NCBI GenBank assembly: GCA_000739535.1
Contig: DF820463.1
Location: 907,929-971,928 of the forward strand
DNA length: 64,000 bases
Source of the DNA: Candidatus Vecturithrix granuli
GTDB lineage: Bacteria; Moduliflexota; Moduliflexia; Moduliflexales; Moduliflexaceae
Direction of reading: 5' to 3'
The translations under genes were made by a program, and so were the position numbers. Shown in pieces: positions 41,832 through 51,359 of this stretch. How positions within the stretch are numbered: position 1 is the stretch's first letter; every line of letters starts with the position of its first letter. Under the pieces are notes generated by a model. That model did not search any database, had not been told where the DNA came from, and saw only the letters and a program-made list of their open reading frames with translations.

Positions 41832-43367
41832 TTACGCCGATACCGTTGCGCTGTAGAGTAAATTTTCTTCTGTTGCGGATTCCACCGGATATTCAGCCAC
41901 AATCGCTCCTTCCCGCATCACATAAATCCGGGAACAAATCGAAAGCAGTTCTTCGTATTCAGAAGACACGAGCAAAATCGTTTTTCCTGATTGTGCCAGA
42001 TCTAAGATAATCTGATAAATATCATTTTTCGCGCCGACATCAATACCCCGCGTTGGTTCATCAAAGATCATGATCTCAGCATCCGATGCCAGCCATTTTG
42101 CGACGATCACTTTTTGCTGATTCCCCCCGCTTAACTCATCAATTGGCTGTTCAAGAGAAGTACACTTGACCTTTAACATCGTCTGATATTTGGACGACAT
42201 TGCCCGTTCCTGCTGCGGATTGGTGCAACCGAGCAAACCTTGCAGCGACGATTTTTTCTGCAAAAAGGGGAGACTCATATTCTGCCAGAGGCTAAAGACA
42301 TTCACAATCCCCTCTTCTCTGCGGTTCTCAGGAATGAGGCCAAAGCCCTGCTTTAAGGCTGAGTAGGTGCTGTGAACTGCGACCGTTTTTCCCTGAACAG
42401 AGAGGGTTCCTCCTTCATGCGGCTCCGCGCCGAAGATCGCTCGCATGACTTCAGTGCGTCCTGCGCCAACCAATCCGAAAAACCCGACGATCTCTTTGGC
42501 GTAGATTTTGAAAGAAATATCCCGGGCGCGTTCTTTGGGGGTCAGATTCTTGACCTCCAACACCGGCGTTTCATTGGCGCGGTGCTGTTGATGATATTTG
42601 CGCACATCGGAATATTTGAATTTGAGTTCCTTGCCCACCATTAAATTGACCACGTCGTCAATCGTCAGCTTTGCCGCCTGCTCCGTGCCCATAATTCGGC
42701 CATCTTTCAGAACCGTAATGCGGTCGGCGATTTTCATGACTTCTTTGATTTTATGGGAAATGAGAATCACCGAGACGCCGTGATGTTTCAACTCGCGCAC
42801 TAAGGTCCATAAATGCTCGATTTCACCGGATGACAGGGATGAGGCCGGTTCATCCATAATCAGAATTTTGGCTTCCAGCGAGAGCGCTTTGGCAATTTCG
42901 ACCAGTTGTTTTTGCGAAATTTTCAAGTCTTCCACAAATTCATCCCCCTGAAAATCCAGGCCGACAAGCTGCAAATAGTGTTTGACGGTCTTTGCCAGCG
43001 TCTTCTGGTCAACAAACTTGATTCCCGCAATGGTCTTATGCGGCAATCGCCCTAAAAAAAGATTCTCCGCAATGGTCAGTTGATTAATGACGCTCAATTC
43101 CTGATAAATGATACTGATCCCCAATTCCGCCGATTGTTTGGGCGTAAATCCGGCGTAACGCTTCCCGCCCAGCTCGATTTCGCCGGAAGTCGGCGTATAT
43201 GCGCCGCTCAGAATCTTCATCAAAGTGGATTTGCCCGCCCCATTTTCCCCGACCAGGGCGTGAACTTCCCCTTCGTACAAGTCGAAGCTGACTTGATCGA
43301 GCGCGCACATCCCGGGAAACTCTTTGGTGATATTGTTCACCCGTAACACTCGTTTTTCAGTATTCAT
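41832..43367 (-). CDS. Sugar ABC ATPase, RbsA/AlsA type
   Basis: A 511-residue protein with two ABC cassettes, as in RbsA, AlsA and MglA. The first cassette has GENGAGKST near residue 40, the atypical signature LKISQKQLVEIAKAL near 148 and MDEPASSL near 171. The second has a degenerate Walker A (GLVGAGRTE, near 295), the signature LSGGNQQKV near 414 and FDEPTRGID near 438. The degenerate second P-loop is usual for this family. It overlaps the LacI gene by four bases (43364-43367). Confidence 0.93.
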   Translation of the reverse strand: MNTEKRVLRVNNITKEFPGMCALDQVSFDLYEGEVHALVGENGAGKSTLMKILSGAYTPTSGEIELGGKRYAGFTPKQSAELGISIIYQELSVINQLTIAENLFLGRLPHKTIAGIKFVDQKTLAKTVKHYLQLVGLDFQGDEFVEDLKISQKQLVEIAKALSLEAKILIMDEPASSLSSGEIEHLWTLVRELKHHGVSVILISHKIKEVMKIADRITVLKDGRIMGTEQAAKLTIDDVVNLMVGKELKFKYSDVRKYHQQHRANETPVLEVKNLTPKERARDISFKIYAKEIVGFFGLVGAGRTEVMRAIFGAEPHEGGTLSVQGKTVAVHSTYSALKQGFGLIPENRREEGIVNVFSLWQNMSLPFLQKKSSLQGLLGCTNPQQERAMSSKYQTMLKVKCTSLEQPIDELSGGNQQKVIVAKWLASDAEIMIFDEPTRGIDVGAKNDIYQIILDLAQSGKTILLVSSEYEELLSICSRIYVMREGAIVAEYPVESATEENLLYSATVSA

Positions 43368-44374
43368 AACTTTACAGCCGCAGATGTTGAGGCTCTCACA
43401 ATGAGCGATGTTGGCAGCACGATTTGCTGAAATGGCGCATTGCTCTGTTGAAATCGCCGCAACAGCATTTCTGCGGCTTTCTGCCCCAATTCATATTTTG
43501 GCTGCGCCACTGTGGATAAGCTCGGATTCGTGTAGGAACTCATCATGATGTCATCAAAGCCGATCACTGCCAGGCCTTCAGGCACTTGCCAGCCGTTCGT
43601 CTGGGCGTAGTGCAAAACGCCATAAGCCATCAGATCGTTAAATGCGAAGATCGCTGTCGGCGGATGCTCCTGCTTCAACAGCATCTCAGCGCCGGCATAG
43701 CCGGATTGCGGCAGAAAATCTCCTTTGCTATAGATCAAATGGTTATCTAGCGCAATGCCCGCCATACGCAGCGTATCTTCGACACCAGCCCAACGCAGCC
43801 GGACGGTCTCTAAATAGCGATCCGACACGATCAACCCAATGCGTCGGTGTTCTGAGCCTAGAAGATGCTGCATCGCCTGACACGCGCCGCTGTAATTATC
43901 TGCCACGACAGAATCAGTTTCAAGCAGAGGCAGCGGACGATCGGCAATAACCAGCGGAAAGCGGCGATCAAGCAAACGCTGTAAATGCGCGGCGATTTGT
44001 CCGGGGCTGACCACAATTAACCCGGCGACTCGCTGCTGGTACAGCGTATTCAGATAATGGATCGCTTTTTCCGTCTGTTCATCCGTATTACAGAGTACCA
44101 CGGTGTAGCCTACAGCCGCGCATGTGTCTTCAATCCCTTTTGCCAGTTCAGCGAAAAACGGATTGCGGCTATCGGGAATCAGCACGCCAATGGTCAAACT
44201 CTCGCTGCGCCGCAGACTTCGCGCCATTTTGTTCGGCTGGTAAGAGAGTTTGCGAACCGCGTCTAACACCCGCTCTTCCAATTCAGACCTTACCGGCCCG
44301 GTATTGTTCAACACACGGGAGACCGTTGCAATCGAAACCTGTGCGAGATTGGCGACATCTTTTATGGTGCTCAT
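43364..44374 (-). CDS. LacI-family regulator of the sugar importer
   Basis: A 336-residue repressor with the N-terminal helix-turn-helix TIKDVANLAQVSIATVSRVL (residues 3-22) and hinge ARSLRR (about 57-62), then a sugar-binding domain with VIGFDDI near 270. It is the first gene of the importer operon. Upstream lie GTAAACCTTTAC at 44375-44386, immediately before the start, and the perfect palindrome GTAAACGTTTAC at 44476-44487. Both fit a LacI operator and imply autoregulation. Confidence 0.92.
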   Translation of the reverse strand: MSTIKDVANLAQVSIATVSRVLNNTGPVRSELEERVLDAVRKLSYQPNKMARSLRRSESLTIGVLIPDSRNPFFAELAKGIEDTCAAVGYTVVLCNTDEQTEKAIHYLNTLYQQRVAGLIVVSPGQIAAHLQRLLDRRFPLVIADRPLPLLETDSVVADNYSGACQAMQHLLGSEHRRIGLIVSDRYLETVRLRWAGVEDTLRMAGIALDNHLIYSKGDFLPQSGYAGAEMLLKQEHPPTAIFAFNDLMAYGVLHYAQTNGWQVPEGLAVIGFDDIMMSSYTNPSLSTVAQPKYELGQKAAEMLLRRFQQSNAPFQQIVLPTSLIVRASTSAAVKL

Positions 44375-44835
44375 GTAAACCTTTACAATAAAAAATTATC
44401 ACGTTGTTCTCAGATTAAACGCACTGTATTATAGAAGAATTCAACTTATTTTTATTTATCCTGAACAATGTTTCAGTAAACGTTTACAGTTTCAATATAA
44501 AAATCTCCTACAAAGATGTCAAGTTTTTATTCAAAAAATGTTAAGTGTATTTTCGCAGCGTAGGAAAAATTTTTCGCTTGACACAATATTCTTCTCGCAA
44601 TGAACTGCCGATCTATCGTATCCTTGCCTGGCGCGTAACGGTTATGTTGTCTATCGTCTAAGGCAAGTGCAGGATGGGGAAATATCATTTTTACTACAAT
44701 ACTGGATCGCCTACGGCGAACGGTTTGTAAATTATAAAAATTATTCTGTTCAGATATGTAAGATCTGACACAGGTTACGCGACTCGTCATCGCTTTTGCA
44801 GATGATGTATTTTGCGTATCGCGCACGATCCCATA
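44375..44835. promoter_or_regulatory. Operators of the sugar importer and repeat copy 2
   Basis: Sites GTAAACCTTTAC (44375-44386) and GTAAACGTTTAC (44476-44487) with an AT-rich stretch between them suit a LacI-repressed promoter for the minus-strand operon. Bases 44635-44722 repeat the GCGTAACGGTTATG...CTACAATACT...ATCGCCTACGGCGAA element of 36155-36240. No gene is supported. Confidence 0.65.
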
Positions 44836-45612
44836 ATGCTGGACCAAGTAAACAGCTTAGAAACATTAATAGAACCGATGCCTGACCACCCTATTCAACC
44901 GGGGGGACAAAGGAAAAAGCAAGGCGCGTTTCTCAAAATCCTGAAATGGGGAGGTCTGGCCTTGATTGCACTTCCCGTAGGTTTCATCCTGTGTTTCCGT
45001 TTTGTTCCGCCGCCAATCAGTGCCTTTATGGTTGCAAGATACCTGGATGGCGTGTTCGACGCCGAGAGACAGACGACTCTTGCATATCAATGGGTAAACT
45101 GGGAAGCAATTTCCCCCCAGATCATGCTTGCCGTGGTGGCGGCTGAGGATCAAAAATTTCCGTATCACCGCGGCTTTGACTTTACCTCGATTGCTGAAGC
45201 AATAGAGGAACAACGCGCAGGCGGTCGCGTACGCGGAGCAAGTACAATTACACAACAAGTCGCCAAAAACCTCTTTTTGTGGAACGGACGATCATATCTG
45301 CGCAAAGGGTTGGAAGCCTATTTGACGCTTTTGATTGAATTCTTGTGGCCAAAGCGGCGGGTCTTAGAAGTGTATGTGAATATCGCTGAATTTGGAGATG
45401 GCATTTACGGCGTCTCTGCGGCCGCAGAGAGATTTTTTCGTAAACAGTCGTCTGTTCTGACCAGACAGGAATCTGCATTATTGGCGGCTGTCCTGCCGAA
45501 TCCCCAAATGTTCAAGGTAGACTCCCCTTCCGCGTATGTGCGTTCTCGTTCGCAACACATCATCCGGCAAATGCAAAATCTTGGCGGAACATCGTATCTC
45601 AAGAACCTTTAG
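44836..45612 (+). CDS. mtgA: Monofunctional biosynthetic peptidoglycan transglycosylase
   Basis: A 258-residue inner-membrane enzyme of the GT51 family that polymerises lipid II into glycan strands. A basic N-terminus and one membrane helix (about 39-58) precede the catalytic domain: VVAAEDQKFPYHRGFDF with the catalytic Glu near residue 105, GASTITQQVAKNLFLW near 135, and KRRVLEVYVNIAEFG near 172 with the second Glu. There is no transpeptidase domain, so MtgA rather than a bifunctional PBP. The start at 44836 (ATG) is preferred to an in-frame TTG at 44812. Confidence 0.92.
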   Translation: MLDQVNSLETLIEPMPDHPIQPGGQRKKQGAFLKILKWGGLALIALPVGFILCFRFVPPPISAFMVARYLDGVFDAERQTTLAYQWVNWEAISPQIMLAVVAAEDQKFPYHRGFDFTSIAEAIEEQRAGGRVRGASTITQQVAKNLFLWNGRSYLRKGLEAYLTLLIEFLWPKRRVLEVYVNIAEFGDGIYGVSAAAERFFRKQSSVLTRQESALLAAVLPNPQMFKVDSPSAYVRSRSQHIIRQMQNLGGTSYLKNL

Positions 45613-45957
45613 CAAACAGCGATAAAAAATCAATCATGCGTAACTACTACATAACTACAATGAATTTGACACGTTCGTAGTCTCGCCTTTAGAAAATATT
45701 CTCAAAACTGGAGTACAAATTTCTTCCAGGTCAATGAAAATTTTATTCATACTTGAAGAAACCGGGTTTTTGACAAAAACCCGGTTTCTATGCCAGACTT
45801 CTCCAGAATCCCCATGAAAAGAAATACGCTGTTTTACCAATGCACTCTGATATTTTTTTAGTTGACAGAAGAAGACCCTGGCAGAATATAACATCCATAA
45901 CGTGCACGTTTTTCTCAATGATCGTTATTTTCTTAAACGCAGGATGGAGGAAAAAGT
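45613..45957. repeat. AAACCGGGTTT hairpin and GTTCGTAGT repeat fragment
   Basis: Bases 45757-45789 form a perfect hairpin with 15-bp arms AGAAACCGGGTTTTT and loop GAC. A GTTCGTAGTC...GCCTTTAG fragment lies at about 45671-45695. GGATGGAGG at about 45942 is the ribosome-binding site of the ferritin-like gene. Otherwise no gene. Confidence 0.65.
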
Positions 45958-46470
45958 ATGGCAGCGAACGAACAATTGATTAAAATTTTCGAATACGCGT
46001 TAAATCAGGAAAAAACCGGATTAAGTTTTTTTGAAACCTCATTGCACCGTCTGGGGATCGGCGCGGCAGTAACAGCTTTTAAGAAACTGATTGAAGAAGA
46101 AAAGAAACATGTGATTTTCATCACCAACATTATTAACGACTTGAAACAAGGCGGCGATATTAGTGTGAAAAGCATTGAGAGCGTCACGATTACGCCGACC
46201 AATTTCTTTGACGAACGGGCGAAATCGGAATTTATGGCACAAAGCGTGGAGCAAGCCATGACGCCAGATATCAGCGTGTTTCACACGGCTATGCTGATTG
46301 AACGCGATTTAAGCGCCTTTTACGCCAGAATGGCGGAACAACTTGAAGAAAAAAAAGCCAAAGAGGCGTTTAAGATGTTGTCCAACTGGGAAAAAGGACA
46401 TGAACGATTTTTTGCGCAGATTCATGAAGACCTTGTAAAAGAATACGAAGGTATGCCCTGGGGCGGTTGA
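45958..46470 (+). CDS. Ferritin-like / rubrerythrin-type diiron protein
   Basis: A 170-residue four-helix protein. Carboxylate and histidine positions typical of a diiron site are spread over four helices: Glu in NQEKTGLSFFE (near 17), EEEKKHVIF (near 47-52), LIERDLSAFY (near 115), and NWEKGHERFF (near 143-148). No rubredoxin-like CxxC centre, so it is a stand-alone erythrin domain. Such proteins reduce peroxide or store iron. It has a strong upstream GGATGGAGG and appears to be a single-gene unit with the strong hairpin at 46662 downstream. Confidence 0.82.
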   Translation: MAANEQLIKIFEYALNQEKTGLSFFETSLHRLGIGAAVTAFKKLIEEEKKHVIFITNIINDLKQGGDISVKSIESVTITPTNFFDERAKSEFMAQSVEQAMTPDISVFHTAMLIERDLSAFYARMAEQLEEKKAKEAFKMLSNWEKGHERFFAQIHEDLVKEYEGMPWGG

Positions 46471-46819
46471 TGGTATACGCATCAGGCTAAGGATTTTACC
46501 CCCCTTTATCCCCCCGTAAACGGGGGGAAATGGACGGGAGACCCATTCCCGGTCATCCCGCCACCGCTTTCCGGCTTCCCCCTGCTTGCGGGGGGATTGA
46601 GGGGGGTATCTTTGCTTAGCTTGATGCGTATGCGGTTGATGGGTCTTCCCATTGTTCAACAGGAAGAAAAAAGGGAAATCCCCGGATTTCCCTTTTTTCT
46701 TCCTTATGTTCTTGACGTTCGTTTTCAAAGAAGCCTTCTATAGCAAACCCATTCTTTCCCAAATCTGTAAATTCAGAGGGCCAGGTTTGCAACGTATGTG
46801 CACGAAATGAGGTCATAAT
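46471..46819. repeat. CCCCCCTTTATCCCCCC repeats and strong bidirectional terminator
   Basis: Bases about 46498-46610 contain facing copies of an ACCCCCCTTTATCCCCCC / GGGGGGATTGAGGGGGGT element. Bases 46662-46703 are a perfect hairpin with 20-base arms (GGAAGAAAAAAGGGAAATCC) and 2-base loop, carrying an A-run on one side and a T-run on the other, a strong intrinsic terminator. Confidence 0.75.
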
Positions 46820-48091
46820 ATGTCAGATAATCAAAAAAAATTTCAACAAATTCTTGATATCAACCTCGAATTCGCTCAGGCAAAGGATGTTGATTTATTA
46901 TTAGAGAAAATCTTGAGTGTTACCAGAAAGCTTGCGAATGCTGATGCAGGGGTGATCTATCTTGTGGATCAAGAGAGGTTAAGGTTCCACCATTACCAAC
47001 AAGGAATGCCCAAAGAGCAGAGAGGTTTCGCAAAGAATAAGATTTATAACGGCACGTCAAGAACGATTGCGCCTGATCCAATCTCTGTGCATGTTGCCAA
47101 AACAGGAATGATTGTCAATATTCCCCGGGTAACCGATATCTCCGATGATGCCCCTTACACGGTGAATGCAGACATCTATCAGGATCTTCCGTTTCCGCCC
47201 CAGGCGATTGTGGCCTTTCCGTTACTCAATGATCATGGAACCGTGTTGGGTGTGGTTCAAGTGCTCAACCCACGTGACGAGGCCAGAAATATTATGCCGC
47301 CCTCGGAAGATGATATCCCTCTGATTCAATTGTTTGCCAATAATGCGGCAAATGCCATTGAACGGGCGCAAGCTACTCGCGCCAGAGTTCTGGGAATCAT
47401 TCAAATTTTGACGGCCTTGCGCGACACCGAAGAAACCGTGTCGCATGTGAATCGCGTCGGTGCGTATGCTGCTGAAATTTATGAAACCTGGGCGCGCAAA
47501 AAAGGGTTAGCGCAGGATGCCATCGTTTCCCAAAAAGATCTGCTGCGCATGGCCGCTATGCTCCATGATCTCGGAAAGTTAGCCATTCCGAATGTGATTC
47601 GGAGAAAACCCGGAAGATTGAGTACCGAAGAATATGACACTATGAAAGAACATACCATCAAAGGGGCGCAGTTGCTCATGAAATATGCGCACTCAGAGAT
47701 CGAAAACATTGCGGCGCAAATTGCGCTGACCCACCATGAACGCTGGGATGGCAGCGGCTATCCGGGGTATATCGATCCGAATACGGGCAAAGCCATGCTC
47801 GGCTATGAAGATGAACACGGATGTGCGCGCGGAAAACGAGCTGAAGAGATTCCCGTGTTTGGCCGGGCTGTGGCAATCGCCGATGTGTATGATTCGCTTA
47901 CAAATCATCGCGTGTTCAGGGAAGCCTGGAAAGAAGAAGATGTCTTAAAAAAACTTCGTGATGGCGCGGGTTCTCATTTTGATCCAGAGATGATCGAGGC
48001 ATTTTTTGCCAGTCTGGACACGATCCATGCCATTGCAGAACATTACAAAGATCATGAACGCCTAGGATTTTCGGAACAACAGGCGGATTGA
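46820..48091 (+). CDS. GAF-HD-GYP cyclic-di-GMP phosphodiesterase
   Basis: A 423-residue soluble protein. The GAF sensory domain covers about 10-185 and the HD-GYP domain about 200-410, with HDLGKLAIP near residue 250, HHERWDGSGYPG near 309 and DVYDSL near 354. HD-GYP enzymes hydrolyse c-di-GMP with a bi- or trinuclear iron centre; the GYP triad is intact here. The 3' end overlaps the convergent DUF3352 gene by 30 bases. An AGGTCATA sequence precedes the start. Confidence 0.92.
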   Translation: MSDNQKKFQQILDINLEFAQAKDVDLLLEKILSVTRKLANADAGVIYLVDQERLRFHHYQQGMPKEQRGFAKNKIYNGTSRTIAPDPISVHVAKTGMIVNIPRVTDISDDAPYTVNADIYQDLPFPPQAIVAFPLLNDHGTVLGVVQVLNPRDEARNIMPPSEDDIPLIQLFANNAANAIERAQATRARVLGIIQILTALRDTEETVSHVNRVGAYAAEIYETWARKKGLAQDAIVSQKDLLRMAAMLHDLGKLAIPNVIRRKPGRLSTEEYDTMKEHTIKGAQLLMKYAHSEIENIAAQIALTHHERWDGSGYPGYIDPNTGKAMLGYEDEHGCARGKRAEEIPVFGRAVAIADVYDSLTNHRVFREAWKEEDVLKKLRDGAGSHFDPEMIEAFFASLDTIHAIAEHYKDHERLGFSEQQAD

Positions 48092-49822
48092 AAGACTCTC
48101 AGTTTCCTGAACCTGTATTGAAAGCAAGATCACATCGGGCAAAGCCGCTTCGCTTTGACGGAGTGCTGGAATGATCTGATAGAGGCCAGGATAGACTTCT
48201 TGAGGAAACAGGAGGCCAAAGGTTGAGGTTTTGGACAACGCTTCCAGAAGTTCAAGCAGAGGGATCGTTCGAATAAATATTCCTCCTATTGAAATTGTTG
48301 TCGAAGAACGCGAAGAGTCAGGGGCAAAAAGAACGCGAGGCATTGGGGTAAACGGTGATTGTTCAGGGTGATCACGAAGCGCATCAAGAGAGGATTTGAC
48401 GACCTGGGTGTTCGTGGCAACAATGGTATAAACTGGTTGAGATGAAGGCTGAGAGACCGCATACGCGAATACCTCCTGAAACAGTACCCGAGCACTTGAG
48501 ATTGTGCTATCACGGTATGATTCATTTACGGCTGACACCATTGTCCGGCGCTGTATTGCCGAAGGAAACAGACGTTCAAACAGCATATTGACCGCATATT
48601 GAAGCAGGGCTTTTGCGCGTTGCGGATGCTGTGTATCTAGAATACAGGCCAAATCCGGCGTGGTATAGACCGTTCCGAATAAGTTAGTCGTCAGACGACA
48701 TTCAACCCGTTCCCCCCAAATCAGAGATTGCTGTTTGTGCCAACGCAGCGCTTCCTGCCAGGATTGTTGGGGAAAAAGCTGTTTCAATGTAGAAAAGAGC
48801 GACTCAAACCGCGCTCTATTCACGGTCGCCAGCAAAGGATACTGTTGAGGAGTAGTGTGTATCAGGGTAGAAACGGTGGTTTCATAATTGTTCTCCTGGA
48901 ATGGCTTCATCTTCTCAGAAGGTAGAGAAGGCGGAAAGACCTCAAGCGAAACAACAAGGGAGTACTCAGATACCTCTACAGCGACTTGAAAAAACGGGAG
49001 TGCAGCAAGAGAAGCTAATAGAGCTTCATCAAAGAATTCCTTCAGATCAAATAATTTGTATTGTTGCAGTTCGTGCAGAATTTTTGAGGCATCCCAATAC
49101 AGGGTCACAAAACGTTCAGGCTTGCTGGCATCAACAATGTACCCAAATGGATTTTGTGGTTCTAATTCTTCGGTTTGAGCAGGAGTAAGATCAGTAGGTT
49201 TGCCTAAGGCCTGTAAGAGCGTGTGTTGCAGTAATGGGAAAGATGTTGAAATCATTCCGAGATTTCCAAGAATACTGTAATACAGCGGAACGATCATTTC
49301 CTTGTGTTGCAGCTTATAGACTGGAATCCCGCTAATTTCAAACTGTTTCTGAACGCCGAACGCGCCTGATACGGAATCCATGAGGTAGAGCAGGCGCTCA
49401 GTCAGGTTAACCGTAGGATCAATTTTTGTGACGACCAGCACTCCCGGCACAACTTCCCCTTCTTTGGCCTGATAAACGCCTATAGCGGTGTCAGCGCCTA
49501 CAATTCGTAACGGATCAACGGCCATGCCTTGCAGTGCGTCTTGTAATGATGATGAGAATCCCTGCCACCAGAGGGTCTTCTGGATTTGATCAAAAAGCGG
49601 GGACTGCAGAAAGGCTTGATACGATGACCGTTGGGAGAAATCCTTCAATCTGGACGCTAATTGAGCGCACTGCATGTATATCAGCGGTCGCGCCGGGAAA
49701 AGCGATGTCATCTGCTTATATGCGACCGGTTTGTACAACGAGGCGCGAAACACATACCCCAACAGAGCAAGTAGCCCGCATACAACAAGAACAAGCCCGA
49801 TGAGCAGAACCCGTTTTTTCAT
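48062..49822 (-). CDS. DUF3352-type membrane-anchored protein
   Basis: A 586-residue protein with an N-terminal signal-anchor (residues 4-25) and a large domain outside the cytosol. The PARPLIYMQCAQLASRLKDF segment and later VVTKIDP and LYWDASKI repeats fit the DUF3352 family, whose function is not known. No enzymatic motif. The start at 49822 begins at MKKRVLL; the longer frame adds 21 residues over an inverted repeat and lacks support. Last gene of the minus-strand TPR-nadD-hydrolase set. Confidence 0.7.
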   Translation of the reverse strand: MKKRVLLIGLVLVVCGLLALLGYVFRASLYKPVAYKQMTSLFPARPLIYMQCAQLASRLKDFSQRSSYQAFLQSPLFDQIQKTLWWQGFSSSLQDALQGMAVDPLRIVGADTAIGVYQAKEGEVVPGVLVVTKIDPTVNLTERLLYLMDSVSGAFGVQKQFEISGIPVYKLQHKEMIVPLYYSILGNLGMISTSFPLLQHTLLQALGKPTDLTPAQTEELEPQNPFGYIVDASKPERFVTLYWDASKILHELQQYKLFDLKEFFDEALLASLAALPFFQVAVEVSEYSLVVSLEVFPPSLPSEKMKPFQENNYETTVSTLIHTTPQQYPLLATVNRARFESLFSTLKQLFPQQSWQEALRWHKQQSLIWGERVECRLTTNLFGTVYTTPDLACILDTQHPQRAKALLQYAVNMLFERLFPSAIQRRTMVSAVNESYRDSTISSARVLFQEVFAYAVSQPSSQPVYTIVATNTQVVKSSLDALRDHPEQSPFTPMPRVLFAPDSSRSSTTISIGGIFIRTIPLLELLEALSKTSTFGLLFPQEVYPGLYQIIPALRQSEAALPDVILLSIQVQETESLSIRLLFRKS

Positions 49823-49828
49823 TGCACA

Positions 49829-49871
49829 TTGACTATTGAAGATGAAGAATTGACATTCTTCAATAGTCAAT
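49829..49871. repeat. 14-bp stem inverted repeat
   Basis: TTGACTATTGAAGA and its complement TCTTCAATAGTCAA enclose a short loop between the hydrolase and DUF3352 genes. It may act as a partial terminator in the minus-strand unit. Confidence 0.55.
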
Positions 49872-49881
49872 AAACTCCTGG

Positions 49882-50682
49882 TCAAGCATTTAACGTCGTT
49901 GCCAGGGTCTCATTAAATATGGTCGAGTTATCTACCATCATCATGTGTCCGACGCCGGGGACGATTACGGTCTGGATATTGCTCGCGGCAAAATCTGAGG
50001 GAATACTGCGGATTTTCAGCGTTTCTTCTCCAATCAGGAAATGTTTTTTTGGAATCCTGAGCTGCTGAAATTGCGTCAGGAAGGTTTCATCGCGGGTGGT
50101 TTTGATGAGCGATTGCGCGCTGCGATACATCGAAACCGGCGTCGTTTTGAGCAGTTCAATAATATAGTCATCCAGATTTCTCTGGCGAAACCCGACAAAC
50201 CAGCGTTTCACGGTGTCAATTGCAATAGATTGAAACTCTTGATAGCGTTGAATAAATTCGGATTCCCGATATTTGACAATTTCTCGACTTAATTGCGCGT
50301 CATGGGCGCGTAGATTCGGTTCTATCACCACCAAATGTTTGACCCTGTCCGGATGTTTCAAGGCCAGGAGAATAGCGATGGCGCCGCCCATTGAATGACC
50401 TACAAGCAAAAATTGCTGCACCTGCAAGGCGTCAACAAACGCTAACGCAAGCTCAGCTTGCGAGGAGAGTTTGTAATCATAAAAATCTGGCTTATCTGAC
50501 ATGCCAAATCCCGGTAAATCCAGAGCAAGAATGCGATAATTGATAAATTCCTGGGCGTCAAACACGCAGGCCCAATACCGTAAAGAACAGCCAAGTCCGT
50601 GAATCAATAATAAGACAGGGGACTGAGGATCACCCTGGTCACGGTAGTTAATGTACATATTCTGAAGAGTCATGAATGGCAT
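49882..50682 (-). CDS. Alpha/beta hydrolase
   Basis: A 266-residue alpha/beta-hydrolase fold protein. The oxyanion-hole motif HGLG is near residue 30, the nucleophile elbow GHSMGG near 95, and the catalytic His in GVGHMMMV near 247; the acid is probably the Asp or Glu of LIGEET near 216. Could be an esterase, lipase or C-C bond hydrolase. Start at 50682 or 50673 (both ATG, neither with a strong ribosome-binding site). It lies 29 bases after nadD in the same direction. Confidence 0.88.
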   Translation of the reverse strand: MPFMTLQNMYINYRDQGDPQSPVLLLIHGLGCSLRYWACVFDAQEFINYRILALDLPGFGMSDKPDFYDYKLSSQAELALAFVDALQVQQFLLVGHSMGGAIAILLALKHPDRVKHLVVIEPNLRAHDAQLSREIVKYRESEFIQRYQEFQSIAIDTVKRWFVGFRQRNLDDYIIELLKTTPVSMYRSAQSLIKTTRDETFLTQFQQLRIPKKHFLIGEETLKIRSIPSDFAASNIQTVIVPGVGHMMMVDNSTIFNETLATTLNA

Positions 50683-50711
50683 AATTCAGAGTCATCATCC
50701 GTAAAAAAAGG

Positions 50712-51356
50712 TTAATCGTTTCTATATAATGAATATTTCTCAATATAGTCTTTAACAGGACGAGGAACAAGGTGCTGAATCGAAAGGCCGTTCTTTATGC
50801 GCTCGCGAATGCGTGAACTGCTGACGTCAGGCAAGAAAATCCCTTGCTGTTTCAATTCCTGGTACTGAGCGCGTAATTGGTGTAATGTCTGCCGCGCTTT
50901 TGAAGAATCGACCATTGGATGATTAGAGGAGGGCGACACATCAATCGGTTCAGCACCAGCGCGTGGAACGATCACAAAGGAGATCAACTCCAGAAGTTGA
51001 TCGAAGTCTTTCCATTTATCAAGTTCAGACAACACATCGGAACCGATAATCCAGATAAAGTGCATGTCAGGAAACATCCGGATCACATAGCGCACCGTAT
51101 CAATTGTCCAACTGGTGCCCTGGCGTTCTCGTTCAAGAGGAAGAACTTTGATCCTATGTTCCGAAAATGATGCTACCGCAAGTTGACATAACGCGAGCCG
51201 ATGTTCAAAAGGAGCCAATTGTTTGCCAAAGGCGTGTTGATAACAAGGCAGAAACCAGACTTGTTCGACATCAGTGGTGGCCAGGACATACTGAGCAATG
51301 AAGATATGGCAGATATGCGGGGGATTGAAACTCCCTCCAAGAAGCGCGATATTCAT
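50712..51356 (-). CDS. nadD: Nicotinate-nucleotide adenylyltransferase
   Basis: A 214-residue nucleotidyltransferase that makes deamido-NAD from nicotinate mononucleotide and ATP. The N-terminal GGSFNPPH (residues 7-14) and C-terminal SSSRIRER near 185 match NadD. The H-x-G-H motif reads HICH (residues 14-17), a glycine-to-cysteine change that keeps both histidines. It follows the TPR gene after 3 bases, suggesting tight coupling. Confidence 0.88.
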   Translation of the reverse strand: MNIALLGGSFNPPHICHIFIAQYVLATTDVEQVWFLPCYQHAFGKQLAPFEHRLALCQLAVASFSEHRIKVLPLERERQGTSWTIDTVRYVIRMFPDMHFIWIIGSDVLSELDKWKDFDQLLELISFVIVPRAGAEPIDVSPSSNHPMVDSSKARQTLHQLRAQYQELKQQGIFLPDVSSSRIRERIKNGLSIQHLVPRPVKDYIEKYSLYRND

Positions 51357-51359
51357 GGT

